This document shows positions 1 through 10,267 of a stretch of 64,000 bases of DNA, in pieces. The notes beneath the pieces were generated by a model. It was not told where the DNA came from and searched no databases. It was given only the letters and a program-made list of their open reading frames with translations. This stretch comes from Candidimonas nitroreducens. Its GTDB lineage: Bacteria; Pseudomonadota; Gammaproteobacteria; Burkholderiales; Burkholderiaceae_B. The stretch spans positions 124,001 through 188,000 of the forward strand of contig NZ_NJIH01000003.1 of the NCBI RefSeq assembly GCF_002209565.1. Direction: 5' to 3'. The stretch's first letter is position 1. Each line of letters begins with the position of its first letter. The position numbers and the translations under genes were made by a program.

Positions 1-581
1 AATATTGCTTCGACGCCAGCGATATCGCGCCATTCGTAACCTGGGGAACCAGCCCCGACCAGGCCATCGCGGTCGATCAGCGCGTCCCGCTCGCGCAGGC
101 GCACTCCTCGCGCGAGGCGGCCGATTCGGCGCGGCGGGCGCTCGAATATACCGGACTCGCGCCGGGCCAGCCGATCGCGGGGACACCCGTCGACCGCGTC
201 TTCATCGGCTCTTGCACGAACGGCCGGATCGAAGACTTGCGCCTGGTTGCGTCGATCGCACGCGGACGCCGGGTCGCGCCCGGCGTGCGTGCGATGGTGG
301 TGCCCGGGTCGGGCGCCGTGCGCCGCCAGGCAGAGGCCGAAGGTGTCGCCCGGGTGCTGATCGACGCCGGTTTCGAATGGCGCGCCCCGGGCTGCTCGCT
401 GTGTCTCGCGATGAACGACGACGTCCTGCAGGACGGCGAGCGTTGCGCGTCCACCACCAACCGGAACTTCGAAGGCAGGCAAGGCCGCGGCAGCCGCACG
501 CATTTGATGAGCCCGGCGATGGCCGCGGCCGCGGCGCTTACGGGCTGCATTACCGACGTACGCAAGCTGGAGAAGCAATGA
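1..581 (+). CDS. leuC: 3-isopropylmalate dehydratase large subunit, C-terminal part (cut by the window edge)
   Basis: The reading frame is open from position 3 and encodes the last 192 residues or so of LeuC, which is normally about 470 aa. LeuC binds the [4Fe-4S] cluster of isopropylmalate isomerase, the aconitase-family enzyme of leucine synthesis. Two cluster-ligand regions are visible: [15 protein letters not shown] near base 200, and [11 protein letters not shown] near base 390, which carries two cysteines. The stop codon overlaps the leuD start (ATGA), so the two subunits are probably translationally coupled. A LeuC-like paralogue acting on another hydroxyacid cannot be excluded from a fragment. 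Confidence 0.93.
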   Translation, partial: YCFDASDIAPFVTWGTSPDQAIAVDQRVPLAQAHSSREAADSARRALEYTGLAPGQPIAGTPVDRVFIGSCTNGRIEDLRLVASIARGRRVAPGVRAMVVPGSGAVRRQAEAEGVARVLIDAGFEWRAPGCSLCLAMNDDVLQDGERCASTTNRNFEGRQGRGSRTHLMSPAMAAAAALTGCITDVRKLEKQ

Positions 582-1201
582 CAGGCCCGCTCAGCACCAT
601 CGACGGTACGGCATTGCCGCTACCCATCGAGAACCTCGACACGGATCAGATCATGCCGAAGCAGTTTCTGCGCATCATCGACAAGGCCGGCCTGGCCGAT
701 GGGCTGCTGTACGACCTCAGGTTCGACGGCAAGGGCACGCCGCTGCCGGATTCGGTATTGAACGATGCCCGATACCGGAACGCATCGATCCTGATCGGCG
801 GGGCGAATTTCGGCTGCGGATCGAGCCGTGAACACGCGGTCTGGGGACTGCAGCAATACGGCATCGCCGCAGTCATCGCACCCAGTTTCGCAGAGATTTT
901 CTACTCGAATGCGATGAACAACCGGCTGCTTCTCATACCGCTGCAGCGCGAGGAAGTCGAAGCCCTGCTGTCCGCAGCGCAGCGCGATCCGCAAGCCCCG
1001 CTGCATATCGACATCGAACACCAGTCGGTCAAAGGGCCGGATGGCAAGGAATACCACTACCCGATAGGCGAGCGGCACAAGCGGATGGTCATCGAAGGGG
1101 TCGATACGATCGGCCTTACGCTGCAATCGATCGAACAGATCCGGGCATTCGAGCAAAGGCACCGTAACCGCCACCCCTGGGCGATCGTCGAGCCGGAATG
1201 A
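578..1201 (+). CDS. leuD: 3-isopropylmalate dehydratase small subunit
   Basis: LeuD (207 aa, normal length) is the swivel domain that completes isopropylmalate isomerase with LeuC in leucine synthesis. The sequence begins with the typical LeuD N-terminus; [13 protein letters not shown] and [16 protein letters not shown] are the substrate-binding signatures of the family. I chose the ATG at 578 because it overlaps the leuC stop. The open frame continues upstream to the window edge only because it runs antiparallel-like through leuC. leuD converges with rplQ, and a terminator hairpin lies directly after its stop. Confidence 0.95.
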   Translation: MTGPLSTIDGTALPLPIENLDTDQIMPKQFLRIIDKAGLADGLLYDLRFDGKGTPLPDSVLNDARYRNASILIGGANFGCGSSREHAVWGLQQYGIAAVIAPSFAEIFYSNAMNNRLLLIPLQREEVEALLSAAQRDPQAPLHIDIEHQSVKGPDGKEYHYPIGERHKRMVIEGVDTIGLTLQSIEQIRAFEQRHRNRHPWAIVEPE

Positions 1202-1232
1202 AAAATCCCCGCGGGCGCAAACCTGCGGGGAC
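1201..1232 (-). terminator. Rho-independent terminator of the alpha operon (after rplQ)
   Basis: The arms TCCCCGC (1206-1212) and GCGGGGA (1225-1231) can form a 7-bp GC-rich stem. On the minus strand it is followed by a run of five T (complement of 1201-1205). It lies 62 bases past the rplQ stop and starts at the last base of leuD, so it separates two convergent operons. It has no T-run in the plus direction, so it should act mainly on rplQ transcripts. Confidence 0.75.
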
Positions 1233-1294
1233 TCATCGTGGCGGCCAGGGCCGCCGTGCCGCTTCCGGCCGCGAAGGCCGGACTGTACGGACGC

Positions 1295-1681
1295 TTACTC
1301 GGCGTCGTCGGCTTCTTCGACTTGCGGACGGTCGACCAGCTCCATGTAAGCCATGGGCGCGGCGTCGCCCTGGCGGAAGCCCATCTTCAGCACGCGGGTG
1401 TAGCCGCCGTTGCGCTCTTTGTAGCGCGGGCCGATTTCGGCGAACAGCTTGACCACGGCGTCGCGGTCGCGCAGGCGGGCAAAGGCCAGGCGCTTGTTGG
1501 CCAGGGTCGGTTCCTTGCCCAGGGTGATCAGGGGCTCGACGACGCGGCGCAATTCCTTGGCCTTGGGCAGCGTGGTCTTGATGGCTTCGTGGGTCAGCAG
1601 GGACACGGCCATGTTGCGGAACATGGCGAGGCGATGGCTGCTGGTGCGATTCAGTTTACGCAGACCGCTACGGTGACGCAT
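1295..1681 (-). CDS. rplQ: 50S ribosomal protein L17
   Basis: 128 aa, matching the family length of about 127. It starts [17 protein letters not shown], the rRNA-contacting N-terminus of L17, and has an acidic tail. L17 sits near the exit of the peptide tunnel in the 50S subunit. It is the last gene of the alpha operon, 153 bases downstream of rpoA, and is followed by a hairpin terminator. Confidence 0.98.
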   Translation of the reverse strand: MRHRSGLRKLNRTSSHRLAMFRNMAVSLLTHEAIKTTLPKAKELRRVVEPLITLGKEPTLANKRLAFARLRDRDAVVKLFAEIGPRYKERNGGYTRVLKMGFRQGDAAPMAYMELVDRPQVEEADDAE

Positions 1682-1834
1682 GATGCATTTCCTTTGAATC
1701 TATGTGGCGGAAAACCCGCCGGTTATCCGGCTCTTCTATCGGCAACAGCGCCGCGGGCCGGGACTCGTCCGCTGAAACACCGGGGCTTCAGCGGGCTCAT
1801 TGCGCGGGACACCGGTGGCGCCCCGCGGTAAAAC

Positions 1835-2821
1835 TCAGGGACGTTCCAGGCCCAGCGGCGGCCAGTTCTCGAGCTTCATGCCCAGGGTCAGGCCGCGTGC
1901 GGCCAGAACTTCCTTGATTTCGTTCAGGGACTTGCGGCCCAGGTTCGGCGTCTTGAGCAGCTCGTTTTCAGTGCGCTGGATCAGGTCGCCGATGTAGTAG
2001 ATGTTCTCGGCCTTCAGGCAGTTGGCCGAACGCACGGTGAGTTCCAGGTCGTCGACCGGACGCAGCAGCACCGGATCGATTTGCGGCGTGCCGCGGGCCG
2101 GCGCTTCGTAGGAATCGCCCGCGCCTTCCAGGGCGGCGAACACCGAGATCTGATCCATCAGGATGCGGGCCGACTGGCGTACCGCTTCCTCGGGCGAGAT
2201 CACGCCGTTGGTGGAGATGTCCAGAACCAGCTTGTCCAGGTCGGTGCGCTGCTCGACGCGGGCGCTTTCGACGGCGTAGCTGACGCGGCGCACCGGGCTG
2301 TACGAGGCATCCAGGACGATGCGGCCGATGGTGTGCGTGCGGTCGTCGGACAGCGCGCGCACATTGCCCGGCACATAGCCGCGGCCCTGTTCGACCTTGA
2401 TCTGCATTTCCAGCTTGCCGGCGTCGGTCAGGGTGGCGATGACGTGGTCGGGGTTGATGATCTCGACGTCGTGCGGCAGCTCGATGTCGCCCGCCACGAC
2501 CACGCCGGCGCCCTGCTTGCGCAGTACCAGGGTGACCTCTTCGCGGTTGTGCAGCTTGAACACTACGCCCTTCAGGTTCAGCAGGATGTCGACCACGTCT
2601 TCACGCACGCCGGCGATGGTCGAGTATTCATGCACCACGCCCGTCATCTGGACTTCGGTGGGCGCATAGCCCGTCATGGACGACAGCAGGATGCGGCGCA
2701 GCGCATTGCCCAGGGTGTGGCCGTAGCCACGCTCGAACGGTTCCATTACGACCTTGGCGTGGTTCCTGCCCACGGGGGTCACTTCTATGGAGCGGGGTTT
2801 CAGAAAACCTTGAGACGACAT
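1835..2821 (-). CDS. rpoA: DNA-directed RNA polymerase alpha subunit
   Basis: 328 aa. The N-terminal dimerisation domain (residues about 1-230) contains the family block [17 protein letters not shown] and nucleates core polymerase assembly. The C-terminal domain (about 250-320) contains [16 protein letters not shown] and [13 protein letters not shown], the helix-hairpin-helix surface that contacts UP elements and activators. The gene lies between rpsD and rplQ as in other proteobacteria. The 198-base gap to rpsD is unusually rich in inverted repeats and is listed separately. Confidence 0.98.
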   Translation of the reverse strand: MSSQGFLKPRSIEVTPVGRNHAKVVMEPFERGYGHTLGNALRRILLSSMTGYAPTEVQMTGVVHEYSTIAGVREDVVDILLNLKGVVFKLHNREEVTLVLRKQGAGVVVAGDIELPHDVEIINPDHVIATLTDAGKLEMQIKVEQGRGYVPGNVRALSDDRTHTIGRIVLDASYSPVRRVSYAVESARVEQRTDLDKLVLDISTNGVISPEEAVRQSARILMDQISVFAALEGAGDSYEAPARGTPQIDPVLLRPVDDLELTVRSANCLKAENIYYIGDLIQRTENELLKTPNLGRKSLNEIKEVLAARGLTLGMKLENWPPLGLERP

Positions 2822-2877
2822 GTATGTTCCTTTTCAATACCCTCGGCTCGTTACACCGATAAGGCTGACGGACAAAA

Positions 2878-2988
2878 GCCGGAATGCCGGCGGAAACTCT
2901 TGGGTGCCCTGCCGGCCCATGCAGCCGAGGCAGGGCGCCGTGAAACAGAGCACCGGGCCCACTTCCTCGTTGGCGAGAAAGTGGGCCC
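2878..2988. other. Three consecutive hairpins in the rpsD-rpoA spacer
   Basis: Three inverted repeats stand in a row: GCCGG/CCGGC at 2878-2891; GCCCTGCC/GGCAGGGC at 2906-2936; and GGGCCCACTT/AAGTGGGCCC at 2955-2988, the last with an inner CTCG/CGAG extension. None is followed by a T-run in the direction of rpoA, so they do not look like intrinsic terminators. RNA processing, stabilisation or translational control of rpoA are possible roles. Confidence 0.6.
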
Positions 2989-3019
2989 GTAGCGGGATAC
3001 TGCGGCTGCAAGCCCGCGA

Positions 3020-3643
3020 TTAGCGGGAATACAGTTCGACGACCATCGATTCGTTGACGTCGCGCGCCACGTCGGCGCGGTCGGGAGCCTGCTTGAAGGT
3101 GCCGGCCATCTTGTTGGAATCGACCTCGACCCACTGCGGCAGGCCCTGGCCGGAAGCCAGGTCGAGCGATTCGCGGATGCGGAGCTGGGCCTTGGCCTTC
3201 TCGCGGATCGACACCACATCGCCGGACTTGACGATGATGGAGGCGATGTCGGCGGTTCTGCCGTTCAGCTCGATGGCGCGGTGATTCACCAGCTGGCGCG
3301 CTTCGGCGCGGGTCGAGCCGAAGCCCATGCGGTACACCACGTTGTCCAGGCGCGATTCCAGCAGCTGGATCAGGGTTTCGCCGGTGTTGCCGCGGCGGCG
3401 CTCGGCTTCTTCGAAGTACTTGCGGAACTGCTTTTCCAGTACGCCGTACATGCGCTTGAGCTTTTGCTTTTCACGCAGCTGCAGGCCGTAGTCGGAAGTG
3501 CGCGAACCCGAAGTGCGGCCGTGCTGGCCGGGCTTGGACTCGAGCTTGCACTTCGAGTCGAGCGAGCGGCGCGAGCTCTTCAGGAACAGGTCGGTGCCCT
3601 CGCGGCGCGAGAGCTTGCATTTAGGTCCAATATAACGTGCCAA
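3020..3643 (-). CDS. rpsD: 30S ribosomal protein S4
   Basis: 207 aa. S4 is a primary 16S rRNA binder that nucleates the 30S body. The start [20 protein letters not shown] is typical, and an S4 RNA-binding domain spans residues about 95-155 ([28 protein letters not shown]). The gene lies 11 bases after rpsK in the alpha operon. In E. coli S4 represses this operon translationally; whether that happens here is not visible. Confidence 0.98.
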   Translation of the reverse strand: MARYIGPKCKLSRREGTDLFLKSSRRSLDSKCKLESKPGQHGRTSGSRTSDYGLQLREKQKLKRMYGVLEKQFRKYFEEAERRRGNTGETLIQLLESRLDNVVYRMGFGSTRAEARQLVNHRAIELNGRTADIASIIVKSGDVVSIREKAKAQLRIRESLDLASGQGLPQWVEVDSNKMAGTFKQAPDRADVARDVNESMVVELYSR

Positions 3644-3654
3644 GATGCTTCCCC

Positions 3655-4056
3655 TTAGATGCGACGACGCTTGGGCGGACGGCAGCCGTTATGCGGCACC
3701 GGCGTGATGTCGGAGATGCTGGAAATCTTGATTCCCAAGGCATTGAGCGCACGCACGGACGATTCGCGGCCGGGGCCGGGGCCCTTGATGCGGACTTCCA
3801 GCGTCTTGATGCCGTATTCCTGGGCCACCCGGCCGGCCGACTCGGCCGCAACCTGCGCGGCGAACGGCGTCGACTTGCGCGAGCCCTTGAAACCGGCACC
3901 GCCCGACGTGGCCCACGACAAGGCATTGCCCTGGCGGTCGGTAATGGTGATGATCGTGTTGTTGAAAGAAGCGTGGACGTGCGCGATGCCGTCCGAGACG
4001 TTCTTCTTGACTTTTTTGCGGACGCGACTAGCGCCGCTGGTGGAAGCTTTCGCCAT
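3655..4056 (-). CDS. rpsK: 30S ribosomal protein S11
   Basis: 133 aa. S11 forms part of the 30S platform near the mRNA Shine-Dalgarno path. Recognisable blocks are [22 protein letters not shown] and the basic C-terminus [10 protein letters not shown]. The order rpsM-rpsK-rpsD is the standard alpha-operon order, and the gap to rpsM is 14 bases. Confidence 0.98.
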   Translation of the reverse strand: MAKASTSGASRVRKKVKKNVSDGIAHVHASFNNTIITITDRQGNALSWATSGGAGFKGSRKSTPFAAQVAAESAGRVAQEYGIKTLEVRIKGPGPGRESSVRALNALGIKISSISDITPVPHNGCRPPKRRRI

Positions 4057-4070
4057 CTTCTATTCCTCGA

Positions 4071-4436
4071 TTATTTCTTCAGGGAAGCAGCAGCACGACG
4101 CGGGCCCTTGCGGGTACGGGCGTTAGTGCGGGTGCGTTGGCCGCGCACGGGCAGGCCACGCTTGTGGCGCATGCCGCGGTAGGTTCCCAGGTCGATCAGA
4201 CGCTTGATCGACAGTTGCACTTCGCGACGCAGATCGCCTTCAACCGTGAATACACCGACGTGCTCGCGGATGCGCTCGAGCTCGGCGTCGGTCAGGTCTT
4301 TGACCTTCTTCGAGCATTCGACGCCCGATGCTTCGCAAATCTTGCGGGCGCGGGTACGACCAATGCCAAAGATGGCGGTAAGTCCGATTTCGGCGTGTTG
4401 ATGCGGCGGAATGTTGATGCCAGCAATACGGGCCAT
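4071..4436 (-). CDS. rpsM: 30S ribosomal protein S13
   Basis: 121 aa. S13 lies in the 30S head and makes the B1 bridges to the 50S subunit. The start [20 protein letters not shown] and the C-terminal [19 protein letters not shown] block are diagnostic; the latter is a helix followed by a basic tail reaching the P-site tRNA. It is the first gene of the classical alpha-operon segment and follows rpmJ by 35 bases. Confidence 0.98.
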   Translation of the reverse strand: MARIAGINIPPHQHAEIGLTAIFGIGRTRARKICEASGVECSKKVKDLTDAELERIREHVGVFTVEGDLRREVQLSIKRLIDLGTYRGMRHKRGLPVRGQRTRTNARTRKGPRRAAASLKK

Positions 4437-4471
4437 GACTGTTCCTCGTTAAATCCGTTGCGTTTCGGCGC

Positions 4472-4585
4472 TTAGCCTTGACGCTGCTTGTGGCGGGGGT
4501 CGGTGCAGATGACACGCACCACGCCGTGACGTTTGATGATCTTGCAGTTGCGGCAGATCCGCTTTACCGATGCCATTACCTTCAT
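4472..4585 (-). CDS. rpmJ: 50S ribosomal protein L36
   Basis: A 37-aa gene beginning ATG at 4585 and ending TAA at 4472. It encodes [14 protein letters not shown] followed by [20 protein letters not shown]. The four zinc ligands are C11, C14, C27 and H32, so this is the zinc-binding (C+) form of L36, which packs against 23S rRNA. It lies between infA and rpsM, its usual place. Confidence 0.95.
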   Translation of the reverse strand: MKVMASVKRICRNCKIIKRHGVVRVICTDPRHKQRQG

Positions 4586-4616
4586 GGTTGACTCCTAGTT
4601 CTCTGTAGCCGGCCGC

Positions 4617-4835
4617 TTATTTAGAGCGGAACACAATCCTGGCTCGCGACAGGTCATAGGGCGTGAGCTCCACTGTGACCTTGTCACCCGGCAGGATCCG
4701 GATGTAATGCATACGCATCTTGCCTGATATGTGGCCCAGCACCATATGGCCGTTTTCGAGCTTGACGCGAAAAGTTGCGTTGGGGAGGTTTTCCAGAACC
4801 TCGCCCTGCATTTGTATGACGTCGTCTTTTGCCAT
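4617..4835 (-). CDS. infA: Translation initiation factor IF-1
   Basis: 72 aa, exactly the family length, forming a single OB-fold (S1 domain). The block [21 protein letters not shown] is diagnostic. IF-1 binds the ribosomal A site with IF-2 and IF-3 during initiation. The start lies 8 bases after the secY stop, so the two are probably translated together. Location between secY and rpmJ is common in beta-proteobacteria. Confidence 0.97.
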   Translation of the reverse strand: MAKDDVIQMQGEVLENLPNATFRVKLENGHMVLGHISGKMRMHYIRILPGDKVTVELTPYDLSRARIVFRSK

Positions 4836-4843
4836 TGTGCCTC

Positions 4844-6169
4844 TTACCGCATTGGCAGCCCCGCACCCTTGAAGTTCGCCTTCTTGAGCAGCGAGTCATA
4901 TTGCTGGGACATCATGTAGGCCTGCGCCTGGGCCATGAAATCCATGGTAACCACTACGATGATCAGCAGCGACGTGCCACCGAAATAAAACGGCACGTTC
5001 CAGCGCATCTGCATGAATTCCGGCAGCAGGCACACGACCGCGACGTAGATGGCGCCGGCCAGTGTCAGGCGCATCAGGATCTTGTCGATGTAGCGCGAGG
5101 TCTGCTCGCCCGGACGGATGCCGGGGACGAAGGCACCGCTCTTCTTCAGGTTGTCTGCCGTCTCGCGGCTGTTGAACACCAGCGCGGTATAGAAGAAGCA
5201 GAAGAAGATGATCAGGGCAATATACAACGTTACATACAGCGGCTGGCGCGGCGACAGCGCGGCGGCCAGGTCGCCCAGCCAGCGCATGTGCGGGTTGCTG
5301 GAAAACCAGCTGGTCACCGTGGCCGGCAGCAAAATGATCGACGACGCGAAAATCGGCGGGATGACGCCCGACATGTTCAGCTTCAGGGGCAGGTGCGAGC
5401 TTTGCCCGCCGTAGATCTTGTTGCCCACCTGACGCTTGGCGTAGTTGACCGTGATGCGGCGCTGGCCGCGCTCGACGAACACCACGAAGTAGGTGACGGC
5501 GATGACCAGGGCGACGATGAACAAGACCGACAGCACCGACATGGCATCCGTGCGCACCAGGTCGAGCATGCCCGCCAGGGCGCCCGGCAGGCCGGCGACG
5601 ATACCCGCGAAGATCAGGATCGAGATGCCGTTGCCCAGACCGCGCTCGGTGATCTGCTCGCCCAGCCACATGACGAACATGGTGCCGGTAAGCAGGGTGA
5701 CCACGGTGGTGAAGCGGAACATCATGCCCGGATCGATCACCAGGCCGGGCTGGGATTCCAGCGCGACCGAGATGCCCACGGCCTGGATCAGCGCCAGGAA
5801 CACCGTACCGTAGCGCGTGTACTGCGTGATCTTGCGCTGGCCGGACTGGCCTTCTTTCTTGATCGCTTCCAGGGACGGCACGACCACCGACATCAGCTGC
5901 ATGATGATCGACGCAGAGATGTACGGCATGATCCCCAGGGCGAAGACCGAGAAACGCTCCAGCGCCCCGCCCGAGAACATGTTGAACAGGCCCAGTATGC
6001 CGCCCTGATTCTGCTGGAACAGCTCGGCCAGGGCATCAGGATTGATGCCCGGCACCGGGATATGCGTTCCCAGGCGGTAGACGACCAGGGCGAGCACCAG
6101 GAACACCACGCGACGCTTCAGGTCGGCGTAGCGTGCACCCGGCTTACTCTGTGCCTGAGCTTTAGCCAC
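4844..6169 (-). CDS. secY: Protein translocase subunit SecY
   Basis: 441 aa with about ten hydrophobic segments. SecY is the channel of the SecYEG translocon in the inner membrane. The family blocks [14 protein letters not shown] near residue 35, [15 protein letters not shown] near residue 265 and [14 protein letters not shown] near residue 365 are intact. It lies between rplO (14-base gap) and infA in the spc operon. Confidence 0.98.
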   Translation of the reverse strand: MAKAQAQSKPGARYADLKRRVVFLVLALVVYRLGTHIPVPGINPDALAELFQQNQGGILGLFNMFSGGALERFSVFALGIMPYISASIIMQLMSVVVPSLEAIKKEGQSGQRKITQYTRYGTVFLALIQAVGISVALESQPGLVIDPGMMFRFTTVVTLLTGTMFVMWLGEQITERGLGNGISILIFAGIVAGLPGALAGMLDLVRTDAMSVLSVLFIVALVIAVTYFVVFVERGQRRITVNYAKRQVGNKIYGGQSSHLPLKLNMSGVIPPIFASSIILLPATVTSWFSSNPHMRWLGDLAAALSPRQPLYVTLYIALIIFFCFFYTALVFNSRETADNLKKSGAFVPGIRPGEQTSRYIDKILMRLTLAGAIYVAVVCLLPEFMQMRWNVPFYFGGTSLLIIVVVTMDFMAQAQAYMMSQQYDSLLKKANFKGAGLPMR

Positions 6170-6183
6170 CGTAACCCCTTAGT

Positions 6184-6624
6184 TCAGGCCAGGGAGCCGC
6201 CGGCGGCTTCGATCGCCGCACGCGCGCCCGCCGTCGCGGTCAGGCCGCGCAGGACGACCTTGCGCGACAGCTCGCCGGACTTGATGACCTTGGCATAACG
6301 CACCGCCTGGCCGACCACGCCGGCCTGCTTGAGCACTTGCACGTCGACTTCGTCGGCGGACAGGCGCTGCAGGTCGGAGAGGCGGACTTCGGCGTACAGG
6401 TGCTGGCCCAGCGGCGTGAAGCCGCGCTTGGGCAAGCGGCGCTGCAGCGGCATCTGGCCGCCTTCGAAGCCGACCTTGTGAAAGCCGCCGGCACGGGACT
6501 TCTGACCCTTGTGGCCGCGGCCCGCGGTCTTGCCCAGGCCAGAGCCTATGCCACGGCCGACACGGCGCTTGGCATGCTTGCTGCCTTCGGCGGGCTTGAG
6601 CGTGTTGAGTTGAGTTTCAGACAT
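6184..6624 (-). CDS. rplO: 50S ribosomal protein L15
   Basis: 146 aa. The Gly/Arg-rich N-terminal extension ([22 protein letters not shown]) penetrates 23S rRNA, and a globular domain follows. L15 assembles late in the 50S subunit. It lies between rpmD and secY as usual. Confidence 0.98.
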   Translation of the reverse strand: MSETQLNTLKPAEGSKHAKRRVGRGIGSGLGKTAGRGHKGQKSRAGGFHKVGFEGGQMPLQRRLPKRGFTPLGQHLYAEVRLSDLQRLSADEVDVQVLKQAGVVGQAVRYAKVIKSGELSRKVVLRGLTATAGARAAIEAAGGSLA

Positions 6625-6634
6625 CGCGATTCCT

Positions 6635-6820
6635 TCAGACTTCCGAGACGGTGACCAGATAGTCGACCTTGCGGATCATGCCTCGCACTTCGGGCGTATC
6701 GACCAGGACGCGGCTGCTGTTCACCCGGCCCAGGCCCAGACCGCGCACGGTGGCGCGATGGGACGCTTTGGTGCCGATGACGGAGCGCACGAGGGTGACC
6801 TTGATTTGCTTCTGTGCCAT
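6635..6820 (-). CDS. rpmD: 50S ribosomal protein L30
   Basis: 61 aa, beginning [16 protein letters not shown] and containing [12 protein letters not shown], the signature of bacterial L30. It is a small non-essential 50S protein in many bacteria. It lies 3 bases after rpsE and 10 bases before rplO. Confidence 0.97.
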   Translation of the reverse strand: MAQKQIKVTLVRSVIGTKASHRATVRGLGLGRVNSSRVLVDTPEVRGMIRKVDYLVTVSEV

Positions 6821-6823
6821 GAC

Positions 6824-7345
6824 TTACCCCAGTATTTCTTCGACCGTCTTGCCGCGCTTGGCAGCCACTTCGGCCGGCGTCGAGCAGGCGCGCAGGCCAT
6901 TGAGCGTAGCGCGCACCAGGTTGTACGGATTGCTCGAGCCCAGGCTCTTGGCCACGACGTTGCGCACGCCCATGACGTCGAAGATGGCGCGCATCGGGCC
7001 GCCGGCGATGACGCCGGTACCTTCCGCCGCGGGCGAGATCAGTACGGTCGAGGCACCATGCTTGCCCACTACGGTGTGATGCAGCGTGCCGTTCTTCAGG
7101 GCGACCTTGACCAGGCCGCGACGCGCCTGTTCCATGGCCTTCTGAACCGCCACGGGCACTTCGCGGGCCTTGCCCTTGCCCATGCCGATGCGGCCGTCGC
7201 CGTCGCCCACTACGGTCAGGGCGGCGAAGCTCATCGTACGGCCACCCTTGACCACCTTGCTGACGCGGTTGACCGCGATCATTTTTTCGCGCAAGCCGTC
7301 ATCGCGCTCTTGCTCGGCGTTGTGCTTGCCTTGTGCTTTAGCCAT
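6824..7345 (-). CDS. rpsE: 30S ribosomal protein S5
   Basis: 173 aa. An N-terminal dsRBD-like domain ([19 protein letters not shown]) and a C-terminal domain ([19 protein letters not shown]) are present. S5 lines the mRNA entry tunnel and helps decoding accuracy. It lies between rplR and rpmD. Confidence 0.98.
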   Translation of the reverse strand: MAKAQGKHNAEQERDDGLREKMIAVNRVSKVVKGGRTMSFAALTVVGDGDGRIGMGKGKAREVPVAVQKAMEQARRGLVKVALKNGTLHHTVVGKHGASTVLISPAAEGTGVIAGGPMRAIFDVMGVRNVVAKSLGSSNPYNLVRATLNGLRACSTPAEVAAKRGKTVEEILG

Positions 7346-7360
7346 TTGACAGTTCCTTGC

Positions 7361-7726
7361 TTAGAATTTCAGACCGGCTTCGCGCGCGGCATCGGCCAGC
7401 GCCTTGACGCGGCCGTGGTAACGGAAGCCGGAACGGTCGAAGGCGACCTGCTCGATGCCGGCAGCCTTGGCCTTCTCGGCCACGCGTTTGCCCACGATGC
7501 CCGCAGCGGCCACATTGCCGCCGTTGGCCTTCTGGCTGGCGAGTTCCTTGCGGACTTCGGGCTCGAGCGTCGAAGCGCTGACGAGCACGCGGTCGCCTTC
7601 CGGCGAAATGATGTTGGCGTATATGTGCAGGTTCGAGCGGAAAATCGAGAGGCGATGTACGCGCAGCTCGTGGATTTTCCGGCGGGTCGCAACCGCACGA
7701 CGCAAACGGGAGGTTTTCTTGTCCAT
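7361..7726 (-). CDS. rplR: 50S ribosomal protein L18
   Basis: 121 aa. L18 carries 5S rRNA to the 50S subunit together with L5 and L25. The basic N-terminus [20 protein letters not shown] and the C-terminal [20 protein letters not shown] block are typical. It lies between rplF and rpsE. Confidence 0.97.
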   Translation of the reverse strand: MDKKTSRLRRAVATRRKIHELRVHRLSIFRSNLHIYANIISPEGDRVLVSASTLEPEVRKELASQKANGGNVAAAGIVGKRVAEKAKAAGIEQVAFDRSGFRYHGRVKALADAAREAGLKF

Positions 7727-7747
7727 GATTCGTCCTTGCCTGCGCGC

Positions 7748-8281
7748 TTACTTCTTCTTGGTTTCCTTGATGACGACATGCTCGTCCGCATACCGCACGC
7801 CCTTGCCCTTGTAGGGTTCGGGTTCGCGATAGGCGCGGATCTCTGCCGCCACCTGTCCGACCACCTGCTTGTCCGAACCCTTGACGATGATTTCCGTCTG
7901 GGTGGGGCACTCGATCTTGATGCCGGCAGGCATCTTGTGCAGGATGTCGTGGGAATAGCCAAGCTGCAGCTTGAGCGCGTCGCCTTGAACCTGGGCGCGG
8001 AAGCCCACGCCGACCAGGGTCAGTTTGCGTTCGAAGCCCTTGCTGACGCCGGCTACCATATTGGCCACCAGGGCGCGCACGGTGCCCGACATGGCCTTGG
8101 CGTGGCGGCTTTCGTTGGCCACGGCAAAGGTGAGCCGGCCGTCTTCCTGGCGGACGACGACGTCGCCCGTAAGATTCTGGGTCAGTGTGCCCAGCGGGCC
8201 CTTGACCGAGATCTGGCCGGCGCTGATGGTCGCTTCGACGCCTTTCGGCACGGCGACGGGGTATTTTGCGATGCGTGACAT
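7748..8281 (-). CDS. rplF: 50S ribosomal protein L6
   Basis: 177 aa, the E. coli length. Two repeated alpha-beta domains are present; the C-terminal signature [14 protein letters not shown] is intact. L6 contacts the sarcin-ricin loop region where elongation factors bind. It lies between rpsH and rplR. Confidence 0.98.
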   Translation of the reverse strand: MSRIAKYPVAVPKGVEATISAGQISVKGPLGTLTQNLTGDVVVRQEDGRLTFAVANESRHAKAMSGTVRALVANMVAGVSKGFERKLTLVGVGFRAQVQGDALKLQLGYSHDILHKMPAGIKIECPTQTEIIVKGSDKQVVGQVAAEIRAYREPEPYKGKGVRYADEHVVIKETKKK

Positions 8282-8291
8282 GTGATTCTCC

Positions 8292-8687
8292 TTATGCCAC
8301 GTAGCACAGCACTTCGCCGCCCACGCCCGTGGCGCGCGCCTTGCGATCGGTCATGACGCCGCGCGAGGTCGACACGATCGCCACACCCAGGCCGTTCATG
8401 ACCTGGGGAATGGACGTGCGGCCCTTGTAGATGCGCAGCCCGGGGCGCGATACGCGCTCGATACGCTCGATGACCGGACGGCCGGCGTAGTATTTCAGGG
8501 AGATCTCCAGCACAGGCTTGGCCTTCTCGCCGGTAACCTGGAAGCTTTCGATATAGCCTTCGTCCTTCAGCACGGCGGCAATGGCCACCTTGAGCTTGGA
8601 GGAGGGCATGGTGACCGACGTTTTGTTGACTTGCTGCGCGTTGCGCACGCGGGTCAACATGTCGGCGATGGGATCGCTCATGCTCAT
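8292..8687 (-). CDS. rpsH: 30S ribosomal protein S8
   Basis: 131 aa. S8 binds the central domain of 16S r[19 protein letters not shown] and the C-terminal [13 protein letters not shown] block are diagnostic. The ATG at 8687 gives MSMSDP; the second ATG two codons later is also possible. In E. coli S8 represses the spc operon by binding near rplE. Confidence 0.98.
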   Translation of the reverse strand: MSMSDPIADMLTRVRNAQQVNKTSVTMPSSKLKVAIAAVLKDEGYIESFQVTGEKAKPVLEISLKYYAGRPVIERIERVSRPGLRIYKGRTSIPQVMNGLGVAIVSTSRGVMTDRKARATGVGGEVLCYVA

Positions 8688-8698
8688 GTATGTTTCTC

Positions 8699-9004
8699 CT
8701 ACCAGCTGGCCTTGGTCATGCCCGGCACTTCGCCGCGCATCGCCATTTCGCGCAATTTGTGGCGGGTCAGCCCGAACTTGCTGTAAACACCGCGGGAGCG
8801 GCCGGTGACCACGCAGCGGTTGCGCTGGCGGGTCGGGTTGGCGTTGCGCGGCAGTTGCTGCAGTTGCAGGCGAGCCTGATAGCGCTCTTCGTCGGTCTTG
8901 GACTGGTCGTCGATGACGGCCTTCAGCGCGGCACGCTTGGCAGCGAATTTTTCAACCAGCTTGGCGCGCTTGATGTCGCGATTGATGAGTGAGAGTTTGG
9001 CCAC
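8699..9004 (-). CDS. rpsN: 30S ribosomal protein S14 (zinc-independent form)
   Basis: 101 aa, the long form without a CxxC...CxxC zinc ribbon, as in E. coli. [20 protein letters not shown] is the family signature. S14 lies in the 30S head. It stands between rplE and rpsH, 11 bases before the latter. Confidence 0.98.
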   Translation of the reverse strand: MAKLSLINRDIKRAKLVEKFAAKRAALKAVIDDQSKTDEERYQARLQLQQLPRNANPTRQRNRCVVTGRSRGVYSKFGLTRHKLREMAMRGEVPGMTKASW

Positions 9005-9015
9005 GTCATCGCCCC

Positions 9016-9555
9016 TTAGTTGCGGAACGGGAAGCTGAAGGCCGTCAACAGCGCCTTGGCTTCTTCGTCGGTCTTGGCACTGGTGGTGATGCTGATGTTC
9101 ATACCACGCAGAGCGTCGATCTTGTCATATTCGATTTCGGGGAAAATGATCTGTTCCTTGACCCCGATGTTGTAGTTGCCGCGGCCGTCGAAGGCGCGGC
9201 CCGAGATCCCCCGGAAATCGCGTACGCGCGGCAGCGCCACGGCGACCAGGCGATCGAGGAATTCGTACATGCGCTGGCCGCGCAGGGTGACCATGCAGCC
9301 GATGGGATAGTCTTCACGGATCTTGAAACCCGCGATGGCCTTGCGCGTCTTGGTGACCACCGGCTTCTGGCCGGAGATCTTGGTCATGTCGGACACGGCG
9401 TGCTCGATGACCTTCTTGTCGGCCACGGCTTCGGACACACCCATGTTCAGGGTGATCTTGGTGATGCGCGGTACTTGCATCACGCTCTTGTAGCCGAACT
9501 TGGCCTGCAGGTCGGCCATTACCTTGTTGCGGTAGAACTCTTGTAAACGAGCCAT
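9016..9555 (-). CDS. rplE: 50S ribosomal protein L5
   Basis: 179 aa, the E. coli length. L5 binds 5S rRNA and bridges to S13. The block [15 protein letters not shown] is the family signature. It lies between rplX and rpsN. Confidence 0.98.
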   Translation of the reverse strand: MARLQEFYRNKVMADLQAKFGYKSVMQVPRITKITLNMGVSEAVADKKVIEHAVSDMTKISGQKPVVTKTRKAIAGFKIREDYPIGCMVTLRGQRMYEFLDRLVAVALPRVRDFRGISGRAFDGRGNYNIGVKEQIIFPEIEYDKIDALRGMNISITTSAKTDEEAKALLTAFSFPFRN

Positions 9556-9567
9556 GCTGTTCGCCCC

Positions 9568-9888
9568 TTACGCCTTGGCGCCGATCGCGGCGCCGCTGGA
9601 ACGGAATACACGGACTTTGCGGCCGTCGACTTCCTTGACCCCGACACGATCGGCACGGCCGGTCTCGGGATTGAAAATCGCCACATTCGAGATGTGGACG
9701 GGCAAAGTCTTGTCGACGATACCCCCCTGGCTGCCGGCCATGGGGTTGGGCTTGACGTGCTTCTTGACGACGTTGATGCCTTCGACCAGCACGTGGTCGG
9801 CGTCGACGCGCTGCAGGACGGTGCCGCGGCGCTTCTTGTCGCGACCGGTCAATACGATGACCTCGTCGCCCTTGCGGATTTTTTCCAT
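9568..9888 (-). CDS. rplX: 50S ribosomal protein L24
   Basis: 106 aa with an N-terminal KOW motif ([20 protein letters not shown]) that binds 23S rRNA. L24 initiates 50S assembly. It lies 10 bases after rplN. Confidence 0.98.
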   Translation of the reverse strand: MEKIRKGDEVIVLTGRDKKRRGTVLQRVDADHVLVEGINVVKKHVKPNPMAGSQGGIVDKTLPVHISNVAIFNPETGRADRVGVKEVDGRKVRVFRSSGAAIGAKA

Positions 9889-9898
9889 GGTTCGCTCC

Positions 9899-10267
9899 TT
9901 ACAGCACTTCGGGGGCCAGGGACACGATCTTCATGAATTTCTCCGTACGCAGCTCGCGCGTCACGGGTCCGAAGATGCGGGTGCCGATGGGCTCCAGCTT
10001 GGCGTTGAGCAGCACGGCGGCATTGCCGCCGAAACGGATGAGCGAGCCGTCTTTGCGGCGCACGCCCTTGGCGGTGCGAACCACCACTGCGTTGTAAATT
10101 TCGCCTTTCTTGACGCGCCCACGGGGAGCGGCATCTTTGACACTGACTTTGATGATGTCACCGATGCCGGCATAACGGCGCTTCGAGCCGCCCAACACCT
10201 TGATGCACATGATGGAACGCGCACCCGTGTTGTCGGCCACGTCTAGCGTGGTCTGCATTTGGATCAT
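9899..10267 (-). CDS. rplN: 50S ribosomal protein L14, first gene of a detached spc unit
   Basis: 122 aa, beginning [28 protein letters not shown] is a conserved interior block. L14 forms intersubunit bridge B8. In most bacteria rplN directly follows rpsQ; here rpsQ is 35 kb away. A good sigma-70-type promoter lies 236 bases upstream, so rplN heads its own operon running to rplQ. Confidence 0.98.
   Translation of the reverse strand: MIQMQTTLDVADNTGARSIMCIKVLGGSKRRYAGIGDIIKVSVKDAAPRGRVKKGEIYNAVVVRTAKGVRRKDGSLIRFGGNAAVLLNAKLEPIGTRIFGPVTRELRTEKFMKIVSLAPEVL

Noticed and set aside
1265-1283. Small CCGGCC/GGCCGG hairpin just after rplQ
   Set aside because: It lacks a T-run and the clearer terminator lies 35 bases further on.
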